Source: Bacteroidota bacterium (GTDB lineage: Bacteria > Bacteroidota > Bacteroidia > AKYH767-A > 2013-40CM-41-45). From it: 64,000 nucleotides of DNA. Under the pieces are notes generated by a model. That model saw nothing but the letters and a program-made list of their open reading frames with translations, ran no database searches and had not been told where the DNA came from. A program made the translations under genes and the position numbers. The DNA lies in the NCBI GenBank assembly GCA_016720935.1, contig JADKJP010000007.1, positions 1-64,000 of the forward strand, read 5' to 3'. Shown here one piece after another: positions 43,257 through 53,007 of the stretch; within the stretch, counting starts at the first letter, position 1; every line of letters starts with the position of its first letter.

Positions 43257-45347
43257 TCAATAAGCTCCTGCCCTCTTTCTCAGAAACCATTCAAGGCTTA
43301 GTAAAGCAAGCAAAAGGAAAAAGACCAATTTGATATTCACCAGATCCTGGAGTTTGTAATGAGCGTAAGAGACGGTTTTAATGTCCTCCCTGGCTAACAA
43401 TGCATTTTGCAGTTCCGTCAATTGATTTGGATAAAACAACTCTCCGCCATTTTTATGAGCAAAATTGTACATCAGTTGATGGTCAGCGGAAGTCTCAGTT
43501 TGTTCTGCCTGCAGAGCGCTTACAGAGAAAGCACCTTCTGCGGTGTATACTTTATCACCCAACTTAACGGAGGATTTATATTTGTATTCTCCGGCACTGA
43601 GATATCCTGCACTGAGTGAATATGCTCTTTCCGTCTTTGAAAAAGTATACGGAAAGGATTTCTTTTCAGTATTTGTGATGGTCAGATTAATATCAGGAGT
43701 ATTGATCAATTCGTAATTGTCATTGTATACTTCAGCATCAAAGCTGACGGGTTCATTTTCAGCAAAACTGTTTTTCACACTGATTTTAAAATGTGTCTTA
43801 TTTTCCCTGGTACAGAGATTTTGAATGGTTTTGGTCAGAATTTCAGTAAAGGCATTAAACTGATCGTGCTGACGAAAATCCGCGAGCTTCCATCTCCAGA
43901 TTCCTTCTCCGCACAAGACTCCGGTTTTTGATTCTCCGGATTCAAAAAACACCAGCAATGGATCTTCAGTAGAAACAGCGCCAATTTGTTGATTCAGCAA
44001 TACCGCATTTGACGCAGTCAATGTATATCTGCCGAACGGAGCTAACAAGGGAGGAAATTCAGGCAGGATGTGTCGCGTCTCATCACTGAGTGTGAAAAGC
44101 GAAAATCCCGGGTTCACTGCTGCCTGTACAGGATTCGATTTATCCAGGCTTCCGGAAATGCTTAGTCCGGTATTCAAAGCGTTGAAAGCACGAACATTTG
44201 TTTGTGTACCCAGAATATAGAGTATCGGAATTCGGGCTTCGGCTGCTTTACGAATGATCGCAGCTGCATCGTGTTTTCCGGATGGAAGGTTGTGCAGAAT
44301 CAGCAAATTATAATCCCTTAATGATTCATTTGCATCCTCAACACCTGCAATTTTCACTGCGTAGTTCTGAGATGCTTCTATTGTGGTTTTGATTACTCCC
44401 AAATCCGGATGCGGAGCATCAGAAACCAGGTATATTTTTTGTTTGTTCTCGAGTACTTCAATATAAATATCCCGTGAATTGTTATCCAGAGTTATTTCTC
44501 CATTGACACTGCTCAGCGAAAGTTTGTAGTGAAGAATACCCTTCTTTTTTGCATCGAGGATAACCGGAACTTCCTGATTGAAATTATTTCCACTCACAGA
44601 AATGGTGCGTGAAAACAAAACGACAGAATCTTGTTTTACAGTAAGTGTTGTCTGAGCACCGGAACATTGTTTCGCGGCAACCATTATTTGAACAGGAAAG
44701 GAATTGCCCAGATAGACAATTTTGTTAAAGGAAACGTTTTTGATCAGAAGATCTTTCTGTATGCTGGTATCACCAAGAGCAATTGTATAAACCGGCACTT
44801 TCAAACTTGTACCACTATAAACCGGGTTGCTGCCCCTGTTGTACAGACCATCACTCGCGATGACCAATGCACCTACATTTCTGTTTCCATAACGTACATT
44901 CACTTCATCCAGAAGTCCGGAAAAGTCAGTTTGCTGTTCATTATATGTATAATCAATATTCTCTTGTATTCGGTCACCCCAGGATATCGTTTTGACATCG
45001 TACTTGTCTTTAACGGCATCTATAAATTTCTGAACATTTCCGGGGTATGTCTGACGATAATAGACCGAATCTTTATTCAATAAGATACTTCTGGAATTAT
45101 CCTGAGCGAAAACAAGGATGGGTTTTTCTGTTTCCCTGGAATTGATTTTGATCAAGGGCGTTAAAAGCAGGAAAGCCAGTATGGTAACAACAACAGCCCT
45201 GAAAACAAAAAGCATACGGCGCAGCCAGACATTTAGTGCTTCCAGGCTTTTTTCATTTCTGTAAAGCAAGACTGCGTAACCAATGCCAAGGGCAATGCAA
45301 AATATTAACCACCAAAGCGGTTGTTCTGTAATGAGTTGAAATTTCAT
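43257..45347 (-). CDS. vWA-like membrane protein
   Basis: 696 residues. N-terminal TM helices (about 10-28 and 42-64) and a C-terminal one (about 670-690) enclose a large extracytoplasmic part. A MIDAS-like DNSRS (residues about 83-87) after FAQ, with VGALVIASDGLYNRG later, marks a von Willebrand A-type domain. The middle (about 310-480) resembles a glutamine amidotransferase-like fold seen in many such Bacteroidota proteins. Function unknown. Partners of this type sit with MoxR and BatA-like genes, which are absent here. Confidence 0.78.
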   Translation of the reverse strand: MKFQLITEQPLWWLIFCIALGIGYAVLLYRNEKSLEALNVWLRRMLFVFRAVVVTILAFLLLTPLIKINSRETEKPILVFAQDNSRSILLNKDSVYYRQTYPGNVQKFIDAVKDKYDVKTISWGDRIQENIDYTYNEQQTDFSGLLDEVNVRYGNRNVGALVIASDGLYNRGSNPVYSGTSLKVPVYTIALGDTSIQKDLLIKNVSFNKIVYLGNSFPVQIMVAAKQCSGAQTTLTVKQDSVVLFSRTISVSGNNFNQEVPVILDAKKKGILHYKLSLSSVNGEITLDNNSRDIYIEVLENKQKIYLVSDAPHPDLGVIKTTIEASQNYAVKIAGVEDANESLRDYNLLILHNLPSGKHDAAAIIRKAAEARIPILYILGTQTNVRAFNALNTGLSISGSLDKSNPVQAAVNPGFSLFTLSDETRHILPEFPPLLAPFGRYTLTASNAVLLNQQIGAVSTEDPLLVFFESGESKTGVLCGEGIWRWKLADFRQHDQFNAFTEILTKTIQNLCTRENKTHFKISVKNSFAENEPVSFDAEVYNDNYELINTPDINLTITNTEKKSFPYTFSKTERAYSLSAGYLSAGEYKYKSSVKLGDKVYTAEGAFSVSALQAEQTETSADHQLMYNFAHKNGGELFYPNQLTELQNALLAREDIKTVSYAHYKLQDLVNIKLVFFLLLALLSLEWFLRKRAGAY

Positions 45348-45487
45348 ACCGGGTCGTCAAATATAATCAATGAAAACGATTGCTATGAACTGGATCAGAA
45401 GAACGTTTGCACAAACGAAATATTCACAAGAACAATGAATGGAAAATGAGTTTAAGCGATAAAAATCCCTCATGTTCCCACTAAAAA

Positions 45488-45516
45488 CAAAACGTCCTCC
45501 CGAAGGAAGACGTTTT
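45488..45516. terminator. terminator of rnpB
   Basis: On the minus strand a 12-base stem (AAAACGTCTTCC with GGAGGACGTTTT, one wobble) is capped by a TTCG tetraloop and flanked by T-rich sequence. It lies directly after the RNase P RNA 3' end. Confidence 0.85.
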
Positions 45517-45522
45517 GTACAC

Positions 45523-45908
45523 CGTTGATTTGTAAGCCGGGTTCTGTCCCCTGATGCAAGCACCAGGGTTTCTATCATTTATCTGGGATGTCATTTGCAC
45601 AACACCTCTATCGACCTACCCGCCAGGGGTTTGGACGAGCCGCCCTTACTGCCCAAAGGCATACCCTGACTTATTTGGTCTTTCAACTCCTGAGGTTTTC
45701 CCGCGCATCCATCGCTGAATACGCCGTGAGCTCTTACCTCACGGTTTCACCCTTATCCCGCTGTAGCGGGACGGTTTAGTTTCTGTGGCACTATCTGTAA
45801 TCTGAGAATTTCTTCTCAAACTCCTTCCTGTTAGGAAGCAGGACGCCCTTTGTTGCCCGGACTTTCCTCCCTTCTGACGAATCAGAAAGGCGATAGAACC
45901 ATCAACGA
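45523..45908 (-). ncRNA. rnpB: RNase P RNA, bacterial class A
   Basis: Minus-strand reading shows the conserved 5' core GAGGAAAGTCCGGGC (CR-I region), the CR-V end ACAGAACCCGGCTTAC near the 3' terminus, and terminal helix P1 formed by CGTTGAT at the 5' end and ATCAACG at the 3' end. Length about 386 bases. It is the catalytic RNA that trims tRNA 5' leaders. Small open frames on both strands inside it are artefacts. End positions are estimated from P1. A -7 element (TATCTTTG) lies about 23 bases upstream. Confidence 0.93.
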
Positions 45909-45930
45909 TGATAAAGAACATTTCTTTCGA

Positions 45931-45938
45931 CAAAGATA
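45931..45938 (-). promoter_or_regulatory. -7 promoter element (TATCTTTG) of rnpB
   Basis: A TAnnTTTG match on the minus strand, 23 bases upstream of the inferred mature 5' end. It implies a short leader or a slightly earlier 5' end than I drew. Confidence 0.5.
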
Positions 45939-46072
45939 GCAAATCCTAAGGGATGCCGTTTAGGTTCAAGGGGAAACGGACGGGATTGCATTTCCGTCAA
46001 GTCCGGAAGTGTCCGACTATACAATCTTCTGCATTTTAAATATTTAATAACATTTTCATCGAAGGCTTTGCC

Positions 46073-46080
46073 TATTTTTG
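46073..46080 (+). promoter_or_regulatory. -7 promoter element (TATTTTTG) of the TonB receptor gene
   Basis: TAnnTTTG match, 57 bases before the start codon at 46137. It lies in the 45909-46136 gap, which holds no gene. Confidence 0.5.
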
Positions 46081-46136
46081 CGCCGTCAAAAACAATCGCT
46101 CCTTTCAAGCGTTGTTTTGTAATCTTTAGCCCCTTT

Positions 46137-48506
46137 ATGAAATTTAAATTACGCTTCCTGCTCTTCCTGTTCATTTCTATTTTCACAATGTCCGTTTCTG
46201 CCCAAAATCATACAGTGAGTGGGTTTGTTAAGGAAGAAGAAACAGGTGAATCTCTCCTCGGAACCAATGTTTACATCAAGGAAACACTTAAAGGTACCAG
46301 TACCAATCAATACGGTTTTTATTCAATTACCGTTCCTGCCGGGAAGTACACTCTTGTCTTTTCCTATCTCGGATTTGTCACACAAGAGATGCCCCTTGAT
46401 TTGAGTGCCGACAGAAGAATAAATGTCAGCCTCAAAAGTGTTGCCATACAGACAAAGGAAGTCAATATTTCAGCTGAACGTGAAGATCGTAATGTCCAGA
46501 GCATTGACATGGGCAAGGAAAAAATTGAAGTTGAAAAAATCAAACAGCTTCCTGCCTTCATGGGTGAAGTGGACATTTTGAAAACGATTCAATTGCTCCC
46601 GGGTGTTCAATCGGCCGGGGAAGGCAACAGTGGATTCTATGTGAGAGGTGGCGGTCCAGATCAAAATCTGATTTTACTTGATGAAGCCAATGTTTACAAT
46701 GCTTCGCATTTGTTTGGTTTTTTCTCTGTGTTCAATGCGGATGCAGTGCAAAACATCACCCTTACCAAAGGTGGAATGCCGGCTAATTACGGAGGCCGAC
46801 TTGCCTCGGTTCTCGACATTCAAATGAAAGAAGGGAATAACCGGAAGTATAGTGCTGAAGGCGGTATTGGTTTCGTTTCATCCCGATTGACTATCCAGGG
46901 TCCGATTAAACAAGATACAGGATCATTTATCATATCGGGAAGAAGAACATTTATTGATTTGTTCTTCAGCCCTCCTTTCGTTAAGAAGACTTCGAATATC
47001 TATGGAAATAAATATTATTTCTATGACCTGAACGCGAAATTAAATTACCGTCTGAGTGACAGGGACCGATTGTTTATCAGTGGTTATTTTGGAAGAGATG
47101 TATTCCGTTATAAGAGCCCGGATTCTGATTTTTCAATCAATGTTCCCTGGGGAAATACGACGGGTACTCTACGCTGGAATCACCTGTTCAATAATAAATT
47201 GTTTATGAATACCGCTTTGATTTATACTGATTATCAGTTTGAATTCGAAGGCGGACAGGATGCTTTTACATTTAAATTATTTTCGGGAATTACAGACTAT
47301 AATTTAAAAAGTGATTTCACCTGGTTACCAAATGTGAAACACAATGTAAAATTCGGCGGGCAATATATTTTCCACGTGTTTGTACCCAGCAATGCTTCCG
47401 CTAAATCGGGGGATGTGGTATTTGACCTCGGAAAAGTTCTCAAGAATTATGCGCATGACGGCTGCATCTATGTAAACGATGAATTTGACCTGAGTAATAC
47501 CATCAAATTAAATGGTGGATTAAGGTACACCGTATTCCAGCAGGTGGGTCCGTTTGATCGTTTCAACAGGAGCCCCACCAATGGGAATGTTATAGATACG
47601 GTTCATTATGAATCAGGAAAAAATGTGAAGACCTATTCAAACCTTGAACCACGTTTTTCCACACGTTTTAGTTTGAGTCCGCGCTCTTCCATCAAAGCGT
47701 CTTATACACAAAACTATCAGTATATCCACCTCGCCTCGTTGTCAGGAGTTTCTTTGCCTACTGACACATGGATCCCAAGCACAGACCAGGTGAAGCCTCA
47801 ATTTGGCACTCAATATGCTTTGGGTTATTTCAGAAATTTCAAGAACAATACTTACGAAACTAGTCTGGAGGTATATTATAAAGAAATGAAGAACCAGGTT
47901 GAATTCAAAGAAGGTTACCTTCCGGAGAATACTGTGAATGACAACATCGACAATAATTTTGTTTATGGTAAAGGTTGGAGTTACGGTGCCGAATTATTTT
48001 TAAAGAAAGCAAAAGGAAACTTCAGTGGATGGATTGGATATACTCTCGCCTGGACCAAGCGTAAATTCCCTGATTTGAACCTTGGCAACACATTCTTTGC
48101 CAAGTATGACAGGAGACATGATGTTTCCGTTGTACTGACTTATGAAATGGGAACCCGCTGGGTATTTGGCGCAACCTGGGTTTATGCGACCGGAAACCTG
48201 AATACTTTCCCTCAAAGATTGTATGTATTATCAAATGGTGATGTAGTACAGGATTATGGCGGGCAAAGAAACAATTACCGTTTGCCGGCCTATCATCGTC
48301 TGGATCTGAGTGCAACGATCAAGAGTAAACCCGGCAAGAAATACGAGTCCAGCTGGAACTTCAGTATTTTCAATGCTTACAACAGGTACAATCCATACAT
48401 CATTTATTTTGATTCAAAGACGGAAGAAAATTCCATTGAAATTCAGGCAAAGCAAATTTCCCTCTTCCCTATTATCCCCAGTGTCACTTACAATTTCAAG
48501 TTCTAA
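46137..48506 (+). CDS. TonB-dependent receptor with carboxypeptidase-like domain
   Basis: 789 residues from the ATG at 46137. A signal peptide (about 1-23, SVSAQ) is followed by a carboxypeptidase-regulatory-like domain (about 28-105, GTSTNQYGFYSITVPAGKYTLVFSYLGF), a plug domain (about 120-230, LLPGVQSAGEGNSGFYVRGGGPDQNLILLDEANV) and a 22-strand-type barrel ending FPIIPSVTYNFKF with terminal Phe. An outer-membrane importer energised by TonB. The substrate is unknown. It is followed 28 bases later by a DUF4249 lipoprotein, the usual partner for this receptor subtype. Confidence 0.93.
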   Translation: MKFKLRFLLFLFISIFTMSVSAQNHTVSGFVKEEETGESLLGTNVYIKETLKGTSTNQYGFYSITVPAGKYTLVFSYLGFVTQEMPLDLSADRRINVSLKSVAIQTKEVNISAEREDRNVQSIDMGKEKIEVEKIKQLPAFMGEVDILKTIQLLPGVQSAGEGNSGFYVRGGGPDQNLILLDEANVYNASHLFGFFSVFNADAVQNITLTKGGMPANYGGRLASVLDIQMKEGNNRKYSAEGGIGFVSSRLTIQGPIKQDTGSFIISGRRTFIDLFFSPPFVKKTSNIYGNKYYFYDLNAKLNYRLSDRDRLFISGYFGRDVFRYKSPDSDFSINVPWGNTTGTLRWNHLFNNKLFMNTALIYTDYQFEFEGGQDAFTFKLFSGITDYNLKSDFTWLPNVKHNVKFGGQYIFHVFVPSNASAKSGDVVFDLGKVLKNYAHDGCIYVNDEFDLSNTIKLNGGLRYTVFQQVGPFDRFNRSPTNGNVIDTVHYESGKNVKTYSNLEPRFSTRFSLSPRSSIKASYTQNYQYIHLASLSGVSLPTDTWIPSTDQVKPQFGTQYALGYFRNFKNNTYETSLEVYYKEMKNQVEFKEGYLPENTVNDNIDNNFVYGKGWSYGAELFLKKAKGNFSGWIGYTLAWTKRKFPDLNLGNTFFAKYDRRHDVSVVLTYEMGTRWVFGATWVYATGNLNTFPQRLYVLSNGDVVQDYGGQRNNYRLPAYHRLDLSATIKSKPGKKYESSWNFSIFNAYNRYNPYIIYFDSKTEENSIEIQAKQISLFPIIPSVTYNFKF

Positions 48507-48534
48507 GGCAATTCTCAATTTCAGCAAACGAATT

Positions 48535-49443
48535 ATGAAAATAAATAAACACATCCTTTTCCTTTTCTCTGTTGTATTTTCTATATCAGTGCTTACTGCC
48601 TGTGAAAAAAATGTGACAGTAGAAATACCAGAAGCCGATACACAATTGGTTGTGGAAGGCTATATTGAAACGGGCGTCAATCCATTTGTCATTTTGTCAA
48701 AGACACTTCCCTTCTTCGGGTCCATTAATACCAGTACGACAAGTTTACTTGCCAATACAGTTACAGGTGCTTTGGTTACCATCAATGATGGTACCGTTAT
48801 AGATACCCTGAAACAGCTTGCCGGAGTGGATTACGGTATTTACACTACTACGAATGTAGTTGGAGAGGTTGGCAAATCATATATTCTCACCGTTGTTGTA
48901 AATGGTAAAACACTTCGTGCAGTCACCAGTATTCCCAATCCGGTTCATCTTGACAGTGTCTGGTGGAAAGTGGATGGACAAAGGGACTCACTCGGGTTCG
49001 CATGGGCACATCTGACAGATCCTGATACGCTTGGTAATTGTTACCGTTGGTTTGCAAAAAGGATTAACAGATATACCTATGGTGATGATATTGGAAAGGT
49101 GAAAGACTCTATCTTTATTGCTCCACAAGGATCCGCATCGGAAGATAAATTTTTCAATGGACGTAGCTTTGATTTTAATGCCTTCCGTGGACAATCCAAA
49201 AATTCTCAAAAGGCGGATGATCAGGATTTCGAAAGAATATTTTTCAATCGTGGCGATACGATTGTTGTAAAATTCTGCAGTATCGATCGGGCTCACTTTG
49301 AATTCTGGAGAACTGAAGAAACCCAGATTGGGAATAATGGAAATCCATTTGGCTCCCCTGCTCCTATCACTTCTAATATTGAAGGAGGACTCGGAATCTG
49401 GGGTGGATATGCTACCACCTTCGATACTATCATCGCGAGATAA
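48535..49443 (+). CDS. DUF4249 domain-containing lipoprotein
   Basis: 302 residues from the ATG at 48535 (MKINKHILFLFSV). The frame stays open upstream into the receptor gene, but only this start gives the lipoprotein signal (VLTACEK, Cys at about 22). LVVEGYIETGVNPFVILSKTLPFF is the typical DUF4249 opening, and a long beta-rich domain follows. Members accompany TonB receptors and probably sit on the outer membrane as ligand-capture lids, like SusD for SusC. It ends with EGGLGIWGGYATTFD, as expected. Confidence 0.9.
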   Translation: MKINKHILFLFSVVFSISVLTACEKNVTVEIPEADTQLVVEGYIETGVNPFVILSKTLPFFGSINTSTTSLLANTVTGALVTINDGTVIDTLKQLAGVDYGIYTTTNVVGEVGKSYILTVVVNGKTLRAVTSIPNPVHLDSVWWKVDGQRDSLGFAWAHLTDPDTLGNCYRWFAKRINRYTYGDDIGKVKDSIFIAPQGSASEDKFFNGRSFDFNAFRGQSKNSQKADDQDFERIFFNRGDTIVVKFCSIDRAHFEFWRTEETQIGNNGNPFGSPAPITSNIEGGLGIWGGYATTFDTIIAR

Positions 49444-49495
49444 TTAATTCAATACTCATGCGGAACGCCTACTTTCGTAATCCTTTACAGATTAC

Positions 49496-51661
49496 GTGAA
49501 ACGAACAGCCTTTCTTTTATCCTGCATGATTTTATTCTCTTTGCTCAGCAAAGCACAGGGAGCTTTAGAATTTCATGTCACTGACAGTATCACAGGATTC
49601 CCCTTATTTGGAGTGTCTGTAGGCATTGAAGGCACCAGTCTGGGCAGTACAACTGATGCAAATGGAAATATTTCATTCAATGAATTAAAAAATGGGAATT
49701 ACGAAATCGCATTTGTATTGATTTCCTACAAACAAAAAAAAATCCCGGTTACTATTCCAACCCGAATACCGTCTCCAATAAACATAAGACTAGTTCCTCT
49801 TCAACAAGATTTGAATGAAGTAATTATTAGTACAACCAGAACAAATTCAAGAATTGAAGATCAACCGGTAAAAATAGAAGTGATCGGAACGGAGGATCTT
49901 GATGAAGAAAGTTCACTCGAACCGGAAACAATATCTAGTTTGCTCGGAGATCTTGCAGGTATCAGCACTCAGCAAACGTCGCAGGTCAATGGAAACACTG
50001 AAATAAAAATCCAGGGCCTTGATGGTAAATACACCAAACTCCTTCGGGACGGATTGCCTCTCTTTGAAGGTTTCTCAGGAGGATTTGGAATTCTTGATTT
50101 GCCACCACTGGATTTGAAACAAGTTGAACTGATCAAAGGTCCCGCCTCAACTCTTTACGGCAATGGTGCAGTTGCAGGACTAGTCAATCTTATCTCCAAA
50201 GAACCGGCAGACAGCACGCAGTTGACTGTTGATTTGAATCAGACTACACTTTCTGAAACCAATTTGAATGCCTACTATTCGAAAAAAGGGAAAAACACCG
50301 GCTTGAGTATTTTTGCCGGTGCAACCCATCAATTGCCAGCGGATGTGAATCATGACGGTTATTCAGATGCGCCCAAGAATGATAACGTATTTTTTCATCC
50401 CCGATTTTTCTTTTATCCAAAAAACAAATCTCAGATCAGGATTGGAATATCTTATTTAAATGATCGAAATATGGGAGGTAAAATGGAAGACATTGGCAAA
50501 GAAATTCCGGCTTCTGCTACATTTTACTCCCTTGATCGGTCACAAAGATTTACCATTGACTATGCCTACATTCAAAATTCAGATTCCAAAAACCAATGGA
50601 ATATCAAAGGAAGCATGAGTAATGTGAGTCGCAATACATTATTTAAAGACGCAAGGATTGAAGTAAATCAATTGCTTATTTATCAGGAGGTAAGCAGAAA
50701 TTTTAATTTTAAAAAACACACTCTGGTTACAGGTGTGAATTACAATGGATCTTACTATAGTTTGCTTACCAATCACAATCAGATTTATCAGGAAAAGGGA
50801 AATTCATTGATCCCCGGAATATTTTTTCAAGATCACTGGACCATCAGCTCCTATTTTATTTTAGAAAGCGGCTTCAGAGTAGACCTGACAGATTTTGAAA
50901 AAGTCATTCCACTTCCGGCAATTTCTTTGCTTGCGCATTGGAATAAGCATCTGAGTTCAAGAATTGGTGCGGCCTTTGGTTACCAGCTTCCCGAAAATCT
51001 TCCTTCACAAATTTGGGAGTCAGGACAAACAATTATTCCGGAATCGCATGCAAAAGAAGAAAGATCTGCAGGCTGTAATGGTGACATTCAATACAAATCA
51101 TTTTTTGGGAAGACAACTATCACCCTGAACCAATCATTCTTCTATACAAGGATTCAAGACCCGGTTGTATTTGTTGATTCATTTCCAAGAGTTCTGATTT
51201 TGAATGATCCCGGAAATATCACCTCTATGGGAACAGAAAGTTATGTTCGTATTGAACGTGATCCCTTTGAAGTGTATCTGGGATATGTGTACACCAATTC
51301 TGAAAATCTCATTTCGGAAAAACACATTCATTCCATCCTGGTTTCACCGCACAAATTTGCCGGAACCTTAGTTGTGGAACCCGTGGAATCCTGGAAATTC
51401 GGTTTCGAAGGTGCCTACACTTCTTATCAATACTTATCCGATGGCCGTAAAGCTCCCGGATTTTGGTTTGGAGCATTAATGGCTCAACATCATTTTCAGA
51501 AATTTGTGATTACGCTGAATTGTGAAAACCTGTTTGACTTTAAACAAAGCGATCACGAAAATCTCGTCGATGCTACCACACAACCTCCTCGTTTTAAGGA
51601 TGTATGGGGTCCTACACTGGGTCGTATTGTGAATCTGTCGATCCGATATTCAATCCGCTAA
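49496..51661 (+). CDS. TonB-dependent receptor
   Basis: 721 residues with a GTG start at 49496 that yields the signal peptide (MKRTAFLLSCMILFSLLSKAQG). A carboxypeptidase-like domain (about 22-105) precedes the plug (about 115-230, KIQGLDGKYTKLLRDGLPLFEGFSGGFGILDLPPLDLKQVELIKGPASTLYG in parts) and a barrel ending LSIRYSIR. The plug's ELIKGPASTLYGNGAVAG is typical of vitamin B12 and siderophore receptors. The substrate is not readable. A small inverted repeat gtaatc..gattac lies just before the start. No lipoprotein partner follows. Confidence 0.9.
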   Translation: MKRTAFLLSCMILFSLLSKAQGALEFHVTDSITGFPLFGVSVGIEGTSLGSTTDANGNISFNELKNGNYEIAFVLISYKQKKIPVTIPTRIPSPINIRLVPLQQDLNEVIISTTRTNSRIEDQPVKIEVIGTEDLDEESSLEPETISSLLGDLAGISTQQTSQVNGNTEIKIQGLDGKYTKLLRDGLPLFEGFSGGFGILDLPPLDLKQVELIKGPASTLYGNGAVAGLVNLISKEPADSTQLTVDLNQTTLSETNLNAYYSKKGKNTGLSIFAGATHQLPADVNHDGYSDAPKNDNVFFHPRFFFYPKNKSQIRIGISYLNDRNMGGKMEDIGKEIPASATFYSLDRSQRFTIDYAYIQNSDSKNQWNIKGSMSNVSRNTLFKDARIEVNQLLIYQEVSRNFNFKKHTLVTGVNYNGSYYSLLTNHNQIYQEKGNSLIPGIFFQDHWTISSYFILESGFRVDLTDFEKVIPLPAISLLAHWNKHLSSRIGAAFGYQLPENLPSQIWESGQTIIPESHAKEERSAGCNGDIQYKSFFGKTTITLNQSFFYTRIQDPVVFVDSFPRVLILNDPGNITSMGTESYVRIERDPFEVYLGYVYTNSENLISEKHIHSILVSPHKFAGTLVVEPVESWKFGFEGAYTSYQYLSDGRKAPGFWFGALMAQHHFQKFVITLNCENLFDFKQSDHENLVDATTQPPRFKDVWGPTLGRIVNLSIRYSIR

Positions 51662-51700
51662 ATGAACGGTATTTTGAAGTAAAAATCCATTCCATTTTCG

Positions 51701-51708
51701 TATTTTTG
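51701..51708 (+). promoter_or_regulatory. -7 promoter element (TATTTTTG) of trxB
   Basis: TAnnTTTG match with a TTTG at 51673-51676 as a possible -33 element. A Shine-Dalgarno-like GGAGGA (51720-51725) precedes the ATG by 3 bases, unusually strong for this phylum. Confidence 0.6.
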
Positions 51709-51728
51709 CATTCCAATTCGGAGGAATT

Positions 51729-52673
51729 ATGTCAAACGAAAATGAACATGTAAAATGCCTGATCATCGGTTCCGGACCGGCAGGATATACAGCAGCCATT
51801 TATGCTGCGAGAGCGGATATGAAACCTGTAATGTACCAGGGATTACAACCGGGCGGTCAGCTTACCATTACCACTGAAGTAGAAAATTATCCGGGTTATC
51901 CAAAAGGTACTATGGGTCCGGAAATGATGGAAGATTTTAAAGCTCAGGCTGAGCGTTTCGGAACAGATATTCGCTTTGGTTATGCGACGTCCGTTGATTT
52001 TACCGGACCTGTACATAAAGTTGTTGTTGATGAAACAAAAACCATCACAGCGGATTCCGTGATCATTGCTACAGGTGCTTCCGCAAAATGGCTGGGTCTT
52101 GAATCCGAACAAAGACTGAATGGTTTCGGTGTTTCCGCCTGTGCAGTTTGCGACGGTTTCTTTTTCAAAGGACAGGATGTTGCCATTGTTGGTGCCGGAG
52201 ATACGGCGGCGGAAGAAGCAACCTATCTTGCCAAGCTTTGTAAGAAAGTTTATATGATTGTTCGTCGTGATGAAATGCGTGCAAGTAAAGCCATGCAACA
52301 TCGTGTATTGAACACTCCGAATATTGAAGTGTTGTACAACAGCCAGACGAAAGAAGTTGTCGGCGGAAAATCCGTTGAAGGGGTGATTGTCACCAATTCA
52401 AAAACCGGAACTGAGCGTACATTGGAAGTGACAGGATTCTTTGTCGCGATTGGACATCAGCCCAATTCAGACATCTTTAAGCCCTGGCTCGAAATGGATG
52501 AAACCGGTTATATCAAAACAATTCCGGGAACGTCAAAAACGAATATCGAAGGTGTATTCGCAGCCGGTGATGTAGCTGACAAAGTTTATCGTCAGGCAGT
52601 AACAGCCGCTGGCACAGGATGTATGGCAGCATTAGACGCGGAGAGATATCTGGCAGGCAAAGGGATACATTGA
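51729..52673 (+). CDS. trxB: thioredoxin-disulfide reductase
   Basis: 314 residues. It uses NADPH and FAD to reduce thioredoxin. The FAD motif is LIIGSGPAGYTAAIYAAR (from 11). The redox pair CAVC is Cys138-Cys141 (SACAVCDGFFF). The NADPH motif is VAIVGAGDTAAEEATYL, and the C-terminal FAD segment is GVFAAGDVADKVYRQAVTAAGTGCMAALDAE. Full length. It could serve the thioredoxins in the 5-7 kb sulfur cluster. Confidence 0.97.
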   Translation: MSNENEHVKCLIIGSGPAGYTAAIYAARADMKPVMYQGLQPGGQLTITTEVENYPGYPKGTMGPEMMEDFKAQAERFGTDIRFGYATSVDFTGPVHKVVVDETKTITADSVIIATGASAKWLGLESEQRLNGFGVSACAVCDGFFFKGQDVAIVGAGDTAAEEATYLAKLCKKVYMIVRRDEMRASKAMQHRVLNTPNIEVLYNSQTKEVVGGKSVEGVIVTNSKTGTERTLEVTGFFVAIGHQPNSDIFKPWLEMDETGYIKTIPGTSKTNIEGVFAAGDVADKVYRQAVTAAGTGCMAALDAERYLAGKGIH

Positions 52674-52739
52674 TCAATACAGTGCTTTGACATTGTACAG
52701 GCATATTTTCAGGTTTACACACTTTCAAATTGAACCATC

Positions 52740-52985
52740 ATGTGGAAAGAAGAAAACAATTGTTTGTGTGCCAATTTCGAATTTAAAGATTTTATTCAGG
52801 CTTTCACCTTTATGACAAGGGTGGCTTTTGTAGCTGAAAAAATGAACCATCATCCTGAATGGAAAAATGTATGGAACAAAGTTGAAATTCGCTTGTCCAC
52901 TCACGATGCCGGGGATATTGTAACAGAAAAAGACAAAAAATTAGCCGCCGAAATTGATAAGATTTTTCTGGAATTCAGGCATTAA
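52740..52985 (+). CDS. pterin-4a-carbinolamine dehydratase
   Basis: 81 residues, shorter than the usual about 95-105 because the N-terminal region is reduced. The active-site block EKMNHHPEWKNVWNKVEIRLSTHDAGDIVTEKD has the conserved His pair and Pro-Glu. The enzyme dehydrates 4a-hydroxytetrahydropterin made by aromatic amino-acid hydroxylases. No phenylalanine hydroxylase gene is in the window. It lies 67 bases after trxB on the same strand. Confidence 0.88.
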   Translation: MWKEENNCLCANFEFKDFIQAFTFMTRVAFVAEKMNHHPEWKNVWNKVEIRLSTHDAGDIVTEKDKKLAAEIDKIFLEFRH

Positions 52986-53007
52986 AGACAACAGAAATGT
53001 ATTTTGT

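Noticed and set aside
45357..45942. Open frames overlapping the RNase P RNA on both strands
   Set aside because: They coincide with conserved RNase P RNA segments and have no protein-like features.
46068..46136. Upstream start for the TonB receptor
   Set aside because: It would add a non-signal N terminus and overlap the promoter; the ATG at 46137 gives a clean signal peptide.
48310..48534. Longer 377-residue start for the DUF4249 gene
   Set aside because: The extension overlaps the receptor gene and lacks a signal peptide; the ATG at 48535 gives a lipoprotein signal.
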